Part shown: piece after piece, positions 42,795 through 51,390 of the stretch | How the letters are laid out: each line of letters starts with the position of its first letter | Numbering within the stretch: position 1 is the stretch's first letter | Source of the DNA: Actinoplanes octamycinicus | GTDB taxonomy: Bacteria; Actinomycetota; Actinomycetes; Mycobacteriales; Micromonosporaceae | Reading direction: 5' to 3' | Length of the DNA: 64,000 nt | Assembly: GCF_014205225.1 (NCBI RefSeq) | Contig: NZ_JACHNB010000001.1 | Location: 9,529,501-9,593,500 of the forward strand | Translations under genes and position numbers: made by a program | The notes under the pieces: model-generated | Databases searched by the model: none | Seen by the model: the letters and a program-made list of their open reading frames with translations, nothing else | Told to the model about the DNA's origin: nothing

Positions 42795-42995
42795 CGCAAT
42801 CGAGACCGGGGCCGCAACCGAGGCCCGGACCGCAACCGAGGCCCGGGACCGAGATCCAGGGCGTAACCGAGAGCCGGGGCCGCAACCGACGGCCGGGGCC
42901 GGGAGCCGGGGCCGCAGCCGAGGCCCGGACCGCAACCGGCGCCCGAGGCCGGGACTGAGGGCCGGGCCGCGACCGAGGCCGGAGGCCGCGACCGC
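42795..42995. repeat. Degenerate GC-rich tandem repeat
   Basis: Between the thioesterase and pdxY the sequence is built from variants of CCGCAACCGAGGCCCGGA, about 18 bp. A near-identical block, GGCCGCAACCGAGGCCCGGA, appears at 42810 and again as GGCCGCAGCCGAGGCCCGGA at 42910. No gene is seen here. Confidence 0.65.
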
Positions 42996-43019
42996 GCCCG
43001 CCCGGACTCAGCGCACTGC

Positions 43020-43871
43020 TCAGCGCACCTGCTTGGCGCTGAACTGCATCCGCGGCGCGGCGTAGAACTCCTGCGCCTGGATCAGCCGCAGCTCCCGCTC
43101 CCCGGACCGGTGCGTGGTCTCCAGCAGGTCGAAGACGCTGGACGCGGTCCGCTCCAGCGCCAGCGCCGCGTCCTTGGTCGCGACGTAGTGCGCGGTGAAC
43201 AGCGCGGCCGTCACGTCCCCGGACCCGTTGGCCTTGAACGGCAGGTAGGGCGTGGTCACGATCCAGGCGGCGGCGTCGTCCACCACCAGCATCTCGATCG
43301 TGCCCTCCTCCCGGTCCGGCCGCTCCACGCTGGTGACCAGCACGGTCGACGGTCCCATGGCACGGGCCAGGTCGGCCGACTCCAGGGTCGACTCCAGGCC
43401 GGCCGGCTCGGTCCCGGTCAGGAAGCCCAGCTCGAACTGGTTCGGCGTGATGATGTCGGCCACCGGCACCACCCGGTCGCGCAGCAGGATCGGGATCTCC
43501 GGCGCGACGAAGCAGCCGGACTTGGCGTTGCCCATCACCGGGTCGCAGGCGTAGACCGCCGCGGGGTTGGCCGCCTTCACCCGGCGCACCGCGTCGATGA
43601 TCACGTCGGCGATGCCCGCCCCACCCTGATAGCCGGAGAGCACCGCGTCGACCTGCGGGAACACCCCGCGCTCCTCGACCCCGAGGAGGATCTCGGCGAC
43701 GTCCGACGGCGGGATCAGCGGTCCGCGCCAGGCGCCGTACCCGGTGTGGTTGGAGAAGTTGACCGTGTACACCGGGACGACTTCGACGCCGATCCGCTGC
43801 AGCGGGAACACGGCCGCGGAGTTCCCGACGTGCCCGTGCGCCACCGCCGACTGGATGGAAAGAACCTTCAT
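43020..43871 (-). CDS. pdxY: Pyridoxal kinase PdxY
   Basis: This 283-aa ribokinase-fold PdxY/PdxK kinase has VLSIQSAVAHGHVGNSAAVF, the TPNQFELGFLTG motif and the anion-hole loop FKANGSGDVTAALFTAHYV with catalytic Asp. It phosphorylates pyridoxal to PLP in the salvage pathway. It is monocistronic and divergent from a MarR gene. The length is normal. Confidence 0.93.
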   Translation of the reverse strand: MKVLSIQSAVAHGHVGNSAAVFPLQRIGVEVVPVYTVNFSNHTGYGAWRGPLIPPSDVAEILLGVEERGVFPQVDAVLSGYQGGAGIADVIIDAVRRVKAANPAAVYACDPVMGNAKSGCFVAPEIPILLRDRVVPVADIITPNQFELGFLTGTEPAGLESTLESADLARAMGPSTVLVTSVERPDREEGTIEMLVVDDAAAWIVTTPYLPFKANGSGDVTAALFTAHYVATKDAALALERTASSVFDLLETTHRSGERELRLIQAQEFYAAPRMQFSAKQVR

Positions 43872-43948
43872 GCCCCCAGCCTAAAGACTCGCTCAGGGCC
43901 GCTGACGCCACCGGCTCACTTCGGATTCGAAGCACGTACGATCGTCCG

Positions 43949-44455
43949 GTGACTGACCCGGCGCCCGGCCTGAACGCGGAGCAACTCGGTGCGTACTTCG
44001 CGCTGATCGAGGTCAGCAGCCTCCTGCAGTACGCGGTGGACGAGCATCTGCGCGCCGACGGCGATCTCAGCTTCGTGCAGTTCCAGATCCTGGCCCGGCT
44101 GGTCGACGCCCCGGACGGCCGGCTGCGGATGACCGACCTGGCCGACGGCCTGGTCTACAGCCGCAGCGGCCTCACCTACCAGGTGGGCCTGCTGGACAAG
44201 CGCGGCCTGATCGCCCGGTCCGCGTCGCCGGACGACGAGCGCAGCGTCATGGTGACCGTCACCGCCGCCGGCCGGGACCTGGTCGCGCACGTGCTGCCCG
44301 GGCACGTCGACCGGGTCCGGCAGCTGCTGTTCGAGCCGATGACCGGCACCGACCTGGCCACCCTCGGCGAGCTGCTCGGCCGGGTCCGCGACCACATGCG
44401 CGCCACCCCGCCCCGCTCGGCCAAGCCCCGCGCCCGCCGCGACCGCACCGCCTGA
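43949..44455 (+). CDS. MarR family transcriptional regulator
   Basis: This 168-aa protein starts at a GTG. The winged helix is evident from FVQFQILARLVDAPDGRLRM, LADGLVYSRSGLTYQVGLLD and KRGLIARSASPDDERSVMVT, the wing with the conserved D-x-R. A basic tail follows (SAKPRARRDR). The target is unknown. The divergent pdxY is the nearest candidate, but no clear palindrome was found in the 77-base gap. Confidence 0.85.
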   Translation: MTDPAPGLNAEQLGAYFALIEVSSLLQYAVDEHLRADGDLSFVQFQILARLVDAPDGRLRMTDLADGLVYSRSGLTYQVGLLDKRGLIARSASPDDERSVMVTVTAAGRDLVAHVLPGHVDRVRQLLFEPMTGTDLATLGELLGRVRDHMRATPPRSAKPRARRDRTA

Positions 44456-44682
44456 CCGCCGCGGCGCGCCGGACCCGTCGCGTGCCGCCGAGCCGGGGAG
44501 TCGTCCCGCCGGGACGCGAACCGGGCGACCACCGACGCCGTAGCGCCGGATCCCCGCCAACGGGTGACCGTGTCACTCCCGCTCGCCGGCTGTGCCACAG
44601 AGGTCCCTCAAGGGCCGTGAAGCACCCGTGAGGACCAGCCGAAGCCGCGAGCTGGCGATGACCGGCGCCGGCGCGGCCCGCG

Positions 44683-44781
44683 GAGTTCGTGGTGGCGCCG
44701 GCCGGCATCCTCGCCCCGGCGCCGGCCAAGGTGCCGCTGACCGACGCCGCGGCGCTGCCGGTCGCCGGCCTCACCGCGTAC
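44683..44781 (+). pseudogene. Fragment of an MDR-family (quinone oxidoreductase-like) dehydrogenase
   Basis: Thirty-three codons read EFVVAPAGILAPAPAKVPLT followed by DAAALPVAGLTAY. This is the signature stretch of zinc-independent medium-chain oxidoreductases (pattern E-[YF]-x-x-x-P-A ... DAAALPLAGLTA). Nothing of the family is found before or after it; the downstream sequence is the end of the opposite-strand gene. It is a scrap of a deleted gene. The rest of 44456-44682 holds no recognisable feature. Confidence 0.6.
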
Positions 44782-44783
44782 CG

Positions 44784-45872
44784 TCATCGCCGCCTGAGCC
44801 CCCAGCCCAGGCCCAGGCCGGCGACGACAACACCGGCGAAGAACACCACGAGCACGGTACGACCGGAGCCGCCCGCCCGCGCCCGGCACTCGGTCGCCGG
44901 GGTGTCATGGGTGAGCGCACACGCGATCCGCGCGCCCCGCTCCGCGCCGTAGGACTCCTCCAGGGCGCCCTGGAAGTCCTGCCACTGGTGCCGGGTCTCG
45001 ACGACCGCGCCGGTGACCGCCTTGGCGAAGTTGGTCCGCACCAGGCCACGCGGGGTGGTCGGTTCGGTGGCGTCGCCGGTGCCCGGGTCGACCAGGCCGT
45101 TGTCCTTGTTGAGGGCGGCATGGGTGACGCGCCCGGCGCACACCCCCGTACCGGGAATCGTGTCCTTCAGGACGAAGCAGCCGGTGGACAGCTCGCGCGG
45201 CACGGCCGGGACGCCGGTGCCCCGCAGGTCGAGGACCGGGCTGGGGGCGGGGAGGTTCAGGCCGGGCGGGTTGCCGGGGCCGCTGGACCGGCCCGGGTCG
45301 GCCTCGTCGGCCCAGTTGCTGCGCGAGTGGAAGTCCTGGACCCCGTGCAGCGCGCGGCCGAACGCCTCGATGGCCTCGCACTTGGCGCGCGGCTCGTCCT
45401 TCGGCGCCAGTTCACAATCGGGGTCCACGCTAACCTCGGCGTCGATGATCCGGCCGTCGGCGTCGAGCACCCCGCCCGAGCTGCGGACCGCCTCGCCGAA
45501 GCGGCGGCGCAGGTGGTCGACGCAGTTCCGGAGCGCCGCGGTGGCCTGCTCGCGGGTGCGCGGGTAGCCGCCGCCGTCCAGGAAGTCGGCGTCGTCGCAG
45601 TGTGCCGCCGGGTCGGCGACCTCGGTGCTGTCCGGGGAGCCGACCGCGCCGAACGTCCGGGCGTGGCCGGCCAGCTGGTCCATCGACTTCGGCTCGAAGC
45701 AGTCGGCGCCGGGCTCGACCGCGGTCCGGCAGGCGAGGGCGGCCCGGGTGATCCGCTCGTGCTCCCGATGCTGGCCGCCGCCCTCGATGGTGCCGAACGC
45801 GGCGGCCGACGCCGGTGTGAGGGCGAGCGCGCTCGCGAGGACGGCGGCGGCGAGCGCTCGGGTGCGAGCCAT
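44784..45872 (-). CDS. Secreted/anchored HET-C/CinY-like protein
   Basis: This 362-aa protein has an N-terminal signal peptide (TRALAAAVLASALALTPASA). Its body contains the His-rich motif EAFGRALHGVQDFHSRSNWA, as in HET-C/VWA7 and bacterial CinY proteins, and an HREHERITRAALAC segment near the N-terminus. The pattern resembles zinc-dependent phospholipase C/S1-P1-type folds. A C-terminal membrane helix (VLVVFFAGVVVAGLGLGWGL) with RRR anchors it outside the cell. Function is unproven. Confidence 0.75.
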   Translation of the reverse strand: MARTRALAAAVLASALALTPASAAAFGTIEGGGQHREHERITRAALACRTAVEPGADCFEPKSMDQLAGHARTFGAVGSPDSTEVADPAAHCDDADFLDGGGYPRTREQATAALRNCVDHLRRRFGEAVRSSGGVLDADGRIIDAEVSVDPDCELAPKDEPRAKCEAIEAFGRALHGVQDFHSRSNWADEADPGRSSGPGNPPGLNLPAPSPVLDLRGTGVPAVPRELSTGCFVLKDTIPGTGVCAGRVTHAALNKDNGLVDPGTGDATEPTTPRGLVRTNFAKAVTGAVVETRHQWQDFQGALEESYGAERGARIACALTHDTPATECRARAGGSGRTVLVVFFAGVVVAGLGLGWGLRRR

Positions 45873-45976
45873 CCGCCCAGGCTCCCCGAGCGGCGGCGGG
45901 CGCGGACCACCCGGGCCGGATGAACGGTCGTACCTTGACATCCGTTCTCGTCGATGAAACATTGAGGAAACATTTC

Positions 45977-45990
45977 TGAGAGCGCTCTCA
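45977..45990. promoter_or_regulatory. LacI-family (CebR-like) operator
   Basis: TGAGAGCGCTCTCA is a perfect 14-bp palindrome differing at one position per arm from the CebR box TGGGAGCGCTCCCA. It lies 54 bases before the ricin/beta-helix gene, so carbohydrate-responsive repression of that secreted protein is likely. Confidence 0.75.
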
Positions 45991-46043
45991 CCGCCGCATC
46001 CCCCGCCTCGCGCGGGCAGACAAACAAGGAAGCAGGACGGCTC

Positions 46044-48236
46044 ATGAGAGTTGTCTCTCGTGCCTCGGTCGCGGCATTGGTGCTGGTGGTGCTCGCCGCC
46101 CTGGGCGTCGGCACCCCGGCGCTCGCGGCCGCCGTGGCCGGCAACCCGATCGCCGGCCCCGGCGGCAAGTGCGTCGACGTCAGCGGCGACGACACCGGCG
46201 TGAACGGCACCGCGGTCCAGCTCTGGGACTGCCAGGCGAACGCCGCCGACCAGCACTGGACCTGGACCGGCACCGCGCTGACCACCATCGGCCGCTGCCT
46301 GGACGTCGCCGGCGGCGGCACCGCCAACGGCACCAAGCTGCAGCTCTGGGACTGCAACGGCACCGGCGCGCAGCAGTGGACCCAGCAGGGCGACGGCAGC
46401 CTGCGCAACCCGCAGTCGGGCCGCTGCATGGACTCGCCCAGCGGCGCCACCGCGAACGGCACCCGCCTGCAGATCTGGGACTGCAACGGGACCGGCGCAC
46501 AGAAGTTCACCGTCACCACCACGCCGACCAACCCGGGCACCTGCCCGGCCTACTCCGACACCCCGGACTTCGGGCCGAACGTGCACATCTACGACCACTC
46601 GATGTCGGACGCGGCCATCCAGTCCTCACTGGACAGCGTGTTCAACGCACAGAAGGACACCCAGTCGGCGCAGTTCGGCACCCGGCGGGACGCGCTGGTG
46701 TTCAAGCCGAGCACGACGCCGTACGCGGTGGGCGCGAACATCGGCTTCAACACCTCGATCCTCGGCCTCGGCCAGAACCCGGACGACGTGCGGATCAACG
46801 GCGCGGTCACGGTCGACGCGTTCAACGCCAGTGACGCCGGGAACGCCACCCAGAACTTCTGGCGCTCGGCCGAGAACCTGTCGGTCAACACGCTCGGCGG
46901 CACCAACCGGTGGGCGGTCGCGCAGGCCGCGCCGTACCGTCGCATGCATGTGCTGGGCGGGCTGAACCTCTTCCCGGCCAGTTACGGCTGGGCCAGCGGC
47001 GGCTACATCTCCGACTCGAAGATCGACGGGAACGCCGAGTCCGCCTCCCAGCAGCAGTGGTACACCAAGGACAGCACGCTCGGCTCGTGGAGCGGCTCCA
47101 ACTGGAACATGGTCTTCTCCGGCACCAACGGCGCCCCGGCCACCAACTTCACCACCAACCCGGCCGCCGGCCCGCGCTACACCACCCTGAACACCACGCC
47201 GATCTCGCGCGACGTGCCCTACCTCTACCTGGACCCGGCCGGCAAGTACCGGGTCTTCCTGCCCGCGCTGCGCACCAACGCCAGCGGGCCCAGCTGGGCG
47301 GGTGGCAGCACCCCGGGCAGCTCGCTGCCGATGAGCACGTTCTTCGTCGCGAAGCCGAGCGACTCGGCGGCGACGATCAACACGGCGCTGGCCAACGGGT
47401 GCAACGTCTTCTTCACGCCGGGCATCTACCACGTGAACCAGACCCTGCACGTGACCAAGGCCAACACCGTGGTGCTCGGCATCGGCTACCCGACGATCAT
47501 CCCGGACAACGGCGTCAACGCGATGGACGTCGCCGACGTCGACGGGGTCCGGCTCAAGGGCCTGCTCTTCGACGCCGGCACCACGAACAGCGACACGCTG
47601 CTCAAGGTCGGCCCGGCCAAGTCCGGCGTCTCGCACGCGGCCAACCCGACCACCGTGCAGGACGTGTTCTTCCGGATCGGCGGCATGGTGGCCGGCAAGG
47701 CGACCAACAGCCTGGTGGTGAACACCAACAACACGATCATCGACCACACCTGGGCCTGGCGCGCCGACCACGGCGCCGGGATCGGCTGGACGGTGAACAC
47801 CGCCGACAACGGGCTCACCGTCAACGGCGACAACGTGCTGGCCACCGGCCTGTTCGTCGAGCACTACCAGAAGAACGAGGTGGTCTGGAACGGCGCCGGC
47901 GGCCGGATCGTCTTCTTCCAGAACGAGATGCCGTACGACCCGCCGAACCAGGCCGCGTGGATGAACGGCTCGCAGAACGGCTACCCGGCGATCAAGGTGG
48001 CCTCCGGGGTCACCTCGTTCGAGGCGTGGGGCCTGGGCAGCTACTGCTTCTTCAACGTCAACAACTCGGTGGCGTCGGCCCGCGCCTTCGAGGTCCCGGC
48101 CGTCGCCGGGGTGAAGTTCCACAACATGGCGGCCGTCTCGCTGGGCGGGGTGGGCACCATCTCGCACATCATCAACGACACCGGCGCGGCGGCGAACTCC
48201 AGCTACACCAACTCCTACCTGCTCAACTTCCCGTAA
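46044..48236 (+). CDS. Secreted ricin-type lectin + right-handed beta-helix protein (putative glycan-active enzyme)
   Basis: This 730-aa protein has a signal peptide ending about ALA-AA near residue 30. It is followed by a ricin B lectin domain with three repeats (VQLWDCQANAADQHWTW, LQLWDCNGTGAQQWT, LQIWDCNGTGAQKFTV). A roughly 560-residue beta-helix domain follows (FFTPGIYHVNQTLHVTKANT, DGVRLKGLLFDAG, IIDHTWAWRADHG). Such beta-helix domains occur in glycoside hydrolases and polysaccharide lyases, although database labels for this family vary. The LacI-type operator upstream supports a carbohydrate role. The substrate cannot be named. Confidence 0.75.
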   Translation: MRVVSRASVAALVLVVLAALGVGTPALAAAVAGNPIAGPGGKCVDVSGDDTGVNGTAVQLWDCQANAADQHWTWTGTALTTIGRCLDVAGGGTANGTKLQLWDCNGTGAQQWTQQGDGSLRNPQSGRCMDSPSGATANGTRLQIWDCNGTGAQKFTVTTTPTNPGTCPAYSDTPDFGPNVHIYDHSMSDAAIQSSLDSVFNAQKDTQSAQFGTRRDALVFKPSTTPYAVGANIGFNTSILGLGQNPDDVRINGAVTVDAFNASDAGNATQNFWRSAENLSVNTLGGTNRWAVAQAAPYRRMHVLGGLNLFPASYGWASGGYISDSKIDGNAESASQQQWYTKDSTLGSWSGSNWNMVFSGTNGAPATNFTTNPAAGPRYTTLNTTPISRDVPYLYLDPAGKYRVFLPALRTNASGPSWAGGSTPGSSLPMSTFFVAKPSDSAATINTALANGCNVFFTPGIYHVNQTLHVTKANTVVLGIGYPTIIPDNGVNAMDVADVDGVRLKGLLFDAGTTNSDTLLKVGPAKSGVSHAANPTTVQDVFFRIGGMVAGKATNSLVVNTNNTIIDHTWAWRADHGAGIGWTVNTADNGLTVNGDNVLATGLFVEHYQKNEVVWNGAGGRIVFFQNEMPYDPPNQAAWMNGSQNGYPAIKVASGVTSFEAWGLGSYCFFNVNNSVASARAFEVPAVAGVKFHNMAAVSLGGVGTISHIINDTGAAANSSYTNSYLLNFP

Positions 48237-48241
48237 CCCGG

Positions 48242-50947
48242 TCAGCTGCCGCCTGCCAGCAGGAGCGTCCGCTCCTGCTGGTAGGGGCAGCCGGCGGCGG
48301 CGAACGCCGCGGCGGTGGCACGGATGCCGTCGCGGTCGCCGGCGAGCAGCGCGGCGGCCCGGTCGAGGAGCGCGCCGGCGATCGGATTGCCGGCCACCGC
48401 CGGGCGGGTCTCGGCCAGCAGATCGGCGGCTTCCGGATCGCCGGCCAGCACGGCGGCCTCCACCCGGAGGGCGACGTGCCAGTGCATCAGGATCCCGGTG
48501 CGCCAGGCGCCCGGAGCCGCCAGCCGGTCCCGAGCGAGCGCCGGCTCCCCGTGGTGCAGCAGCGCGATCGCCGCGAAGGCCGGGCCGTACCCGGCCCGCT
48601 CCTCGGTGGTGACGCCCATCCGGTCGAGGACGGCCAGCCACTCGTCCCGGGCCGCCCGGTCACCCCGCAGGTCGTGCACCATCGCGACGGCGGCGGCCGC
48701 CGGGCCGAAGTTGCGGGCCGCCGGCCGGCCCGCCGCCGTCCAGCCGTCGAGGAACCGGCCGCTCGCCGCGATCACGTCGTCGCTGTGGCCGGCCAGGGCG
48801 TCGGCCATCAGGATCCGGGACGTCGCGACGTGCCCGGCCTCGGCCAGCAGCGGCAGGTCGCGCAGCCGCCGGCCCCAGCGCCGGGCAGCCACCAGATCGC
48901 CGGTGCCGATGCTGGTCGCGGTGGCGATCAGCAGCGCGTCGATCAGCTCGTCGGCGACGGCCGGGGTCAGCTCCACCGGGTCCAGCAGCTCCACCCGGCG
49001 ACCGGCGGTGGCCGCGGCGGCGACCTCGTCACCGGCCTGGCGTTGCGCCCCGGTCAGCGCGAACAGGGCGGCCCCCTCGGCGAGCGGATCGCCGAGGGCG
49101 CGGGCCAGGTCCACCGCGCGCCCGGCGAGCCCGGTCATCCAGGACGCGGCGTCCGCGGACCGTTCGGCGAAGAACGCGTAGCCCGCGGCGGCGCAGTCGG
49201 CGAGCGCGATCGCGGCGTGCGCGGCGGGATCGTCGCCGGCCAGCTCGCGCGCCCGGGTGAGCAGCGCCGCCGGCTCGTCGCGCGGCGGACGGTGAGCGAA
49301 CGCCCCGGCCTTGCGGAACCAGGTGGTGGCCGCGGTCGCGAGATCCCGGGCCGCGGCGGGCGTGTCCCCGGCCGCCTCCGCGGCGGCCCGCCAGAGCCGG
49401 TACGCGTCGTCGCCCCGCATCCGGCACGCCGCCACGCTCGCCGCCTGCCGCAGCGCACCGGGATCGCCGGTCAGGGCGGCCGCCTGCTCGTACCGGGACT
49501 GGGACTCGCCGATCAGGTTCCGGTCGAAGGCCAGCCGCCCGAGCAGCAGGGCCAGCCGGTGCGCGTCGGCCCGCCGGTCCGGCCGACCGGCCGCCCAGCT
49601 CAGGGCCGCCCGCAGGTCGTCGGCCACCGCGTCGAACCGGACCCGCCAGCCCTCCCCCATCGCGCCGGCGAGCTCCTCGGCCGCCGCCCGGCACCAGTCC
49701 AGATGCCGGCCCGGCGCGACCTCCTCCTCCTCGGCGGCGGTGAGCTGCTCGAACCCGTACTGCCGGATGGTCTCCGGCATCCGGTAGCGGGTCCCGCCGG
49801 CCGACGCGGTCACGCCGAGCAGGCTCTGGTCGGCGAGCCGGGCCAGCCCGTCGACGACGTGCCCGGGCCTCAGCGGGCCGAACCCGGCCACCGCGGCGGC
49901 CGCCGGAGCGGTGAACGGCGCGACGAACACCGCGACCCGCCGCAGCAGGGCCAGGTCGTCGCCGCTGAGCAGCGCCTGGCTCCAGTCCAGCATCGCGCGC
50001 ACCGAGCGGTGCCGGTCGTCCGCCCGGTATCCGCCGACCAGCAGCCGCAGATGGTCGTCGAGGCCGGCGACCAGCCCGTCCAGCCCGAGCGCCGGCAGCC
50101 GCGCGGCGGCCAGCTCGATCGCCAGCGCCACCCCGTCCAGCTTCCGGCACAGGTCGGCGACCTGCTCGGCCTGCGCGTCCTCGACCGTCCAGCCGACCGC
50201 CGCGGCCCGGTCCCGGAACAGCGCGACCGCGTCCGACTCGCCGTCCAGGGACAGCGGCGGCACCGGGTAGACCCACTCGAACGGCACCATCAGCCGGGCC
50301 CGGCTGGTGGCCAGCACGCTCACCCGCGGGCAGCGCGCCAGCAGCCGCTCGACGAACGGCGCCACCCCGTCGGCCAGGTGCTCGCAGTTGTCCAGCACCA
50401 ACAGCGCCCGCCGGTCGGCGAGGGCGGCCGGCACCGCGTCGTCCAGGCCGCGGCCCTGCTGCTCGCCGACGCCGAGCGCGGCCGCGACCGCCGCCACCAC
50501 CATCGCCGGGTCGGTGACCGGCACCAGGTCGACGAACCACACCCCGTCGGGGAACGCCCCGGCCAGGTCGGCGGCCACCGCCAGCACCAGCCGTGTCTTG
50601 CCCACACCGCCGGGCCCGACCGCGGTGACCTGGCGGTGCCCGGTGACCGCCGCGCGCAACGCCGCGCGCTCCCCGGCCCGGCCGACGAACGGGCTCAGCG
50701 GCACCGGCAGCACGGCCGGTGCCTGCGCCGGCCGGGCGAGCCGGGCGGCGAGGTCGGCGAGCCCGCGCCGGTCGGCCGCCCCGAGCTTGCGCAGCAGCGA
50801 CGACACGTGCGTCTCCACCGTGCGCACCGAGATGAACAGCCGCGCCCCGATCTCGGCGTTGGTCCGGTGCTCCCCGACCAGGGCGAGGATCTCGGACTCA
50901 CGCGGCGAGACCCCCGCCGTGGCTGGCTGCTTCGACACGCGTGCCAT
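48242..50947 (-). CDS. LuxR/NB-ARC-type regulator with N-terminal HTH and TPR-rich C-terminus
   Basis: This 901-aa protein begins with a LuxR helix-turn-helix (VSPRESEILALVGEHRTNAE then TVETHVSSLLRKLGA, about 11-70). An NB-ARC/AAA ATPase module has Walker A GPGGVGKT (111-118) and Walker B ALLVLDNCEH (181-190). A long alpha-helical, TPR-like half follows. Most LAL regulators carry the HTH at the C-terminus, so this order is reversed. ATG 50947 is taken; an upstream in-frame ATG at 51004 lies closer to the divergent VOC gene. Confidence 0.82.
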   Translation of the reverse strand: MARVSKQPATAGVSPRESEILALVGEHRTNAEIGARLFISVRTVETHVSSLLRKLGAADRRGLADLAARLARPAQAPAVLPVPLSPFVGRAGERAALRAAVTGHRQVTAVGPGGVGKTRLVLAVAADLAGAFPDGVWFVDLVPVTDPAMVVAAVAAALGVGEQQGRGLDDAVPAALADRRALLVLDNCEHLADGVAPFVERLLARCPRVSVLATSRARLMVPFEWVYPVPPLSLDGESDAVALFRDRAAAVGWTVEDAQAEQVADLCRKLDGVALAIELAAARLPALGLDGLVAGLDDHLRLLVGGYRADDRHRSVRAMLDWSQALLSGDDLALLRRVAVFVAPFTAPAAAAVAGFGPLRPGHVVDGLARLADQSLLGVTASAGGTRYRMPETIRQYGFEQLTAAEEEEVAPGRHLDWCRAAAEELAGAMGEGWRVRFDAVADDLRAALSWAAGRPDRRADAHRLALLLGRLAFDRNLIGESQSRYEQAAALTGDPGALRQAASVAACRMRGDDAYRLWRAAAEAAGDTPAAARDLATAATTWFRKAGAFAHRPPRDEPAALLTRARELAGDDPAAHAAIALADCAAAGYAFFAERSADAASWMTGLAGRAVDLARALGDPLAEGAALFALTGAQRQAGDEVAAAATAGRRVELLDPVELTPAVADELIDALLIATATSIGTGDLVAARRWGRRLRDLPLLAEAGHVATSRILMADALAGHSDDVIAASGRFLDGWTAAGRPAARNFGPAAAAVAMVHDLRGDRAARDEWLAVLDRMGVTTEERAGYGPAFAAIALLHHGEPALARDRLAAPGAWRTGILMHWHVALRVEAAVLAGDPEAADLLAETRPAVAGNPIAGALLDRAAALLAGDRDGIRATAAAFAAAGCPYQQERTLLLAGGS
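48256..48281. terminator. Strong hairpin shared by two convergent gene ends
   Basis: CCAGCAGGAGC and GCTCCTGCTGG form a perfect 11-bp stem with a GTCC loop, starting 20 bases after the beta-helix protein stop. It is located inside the last codons of the opposite regulator gene. No U-tract follows. A bidirectional terminator or mRNA-stabilising hairpin is likely. Confidence 0.65.
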
Positions 50948-51027
50948 CCTCCCGTACCGCGTCTCCGGGGTGCTCTCCGTGGTCAGCACGGATGCCGGAC
51001 CCACCCGACCGGCGGCAGGCTCTCCCC

Positions 51028-51363
51028 ATGTCCATCAAGACCATCATCATTCCGGTACGCGATCTGCCCGCCGCGAGGACGCTGTACCGCACCGTGCTGG
51101 GCGTGGAGCCGTACGCCGACGAGCCGTACTACGTCGGCTTCCGGGTCGGCGACCAGGAGATCGGGCTGGACCCGAACGGCCACGCCCACGGCATGACCGG
51201 CCCGGTCAACTACTGCCACGTCGACGACGTCCGGGCCAGCCTGCACGCCGCCGTGCGGGCCGGCTGGCAGACCCGGCAGACCGCCAAGGACGTCGGGGCC
51301 GGCCGGCTCGCCGCCGTCGTCGAGGACCCCAGCGGCAACGTCCTCGGCCTCCTCCAGCGCTGA
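51028..51363 (+). CDS. VOC (glyoxalase-like) protein
   Basis: This 111-aa single VOC domain contains IKTIIIPVRDLPAARTLYRT, YVGFRVGDQEIGLDPNGHAH and VVEDPSGNVLGLLQR. The start is ATG 51028, 81 bases from the divergent LuxR-type regulator. It lies 27 bases before a second VOC gene, so they form a pair. Enzymatic activity is unknown. Confidence 0.8.
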   Translation: MSIKTIIIPVRDLPAARTLYRTVLGVEPYADEPYYVGFRVGDQEIGLDPNGHAHGMTGPVNYCHVDDVRASLHAAVRAGWQTRQTAKDVGAGRLAAVVEDPSGNVLGLLQR

Positions 51364-51390
51364 CCCGCACCGTTCGAAGGGAAACCCGTC

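Noticed and set aside
42795..42995. CRISPR array
   Set aside because: Repeats are contiguous, degenerate and GC-rich, without unique spacers of constant length.
44592..45923. A 443-codon plus-strand frame opposite the HET-C-like gene
   Set aside because: Only the MDR-like scrap at 44683, which is in another frame, is meaningful. The rest is the shadow of the opposite-strand gene.
46910..51196. A 1428-codon uninterrupted plus-strand frame across the beta-helix and LuxR genes
   Set aside because: The translation is Arg/Gly/Pro/Gln-rich with no domain. It runs antisense or out of frame to two clearly recognisable genes and is a product of high GC content.
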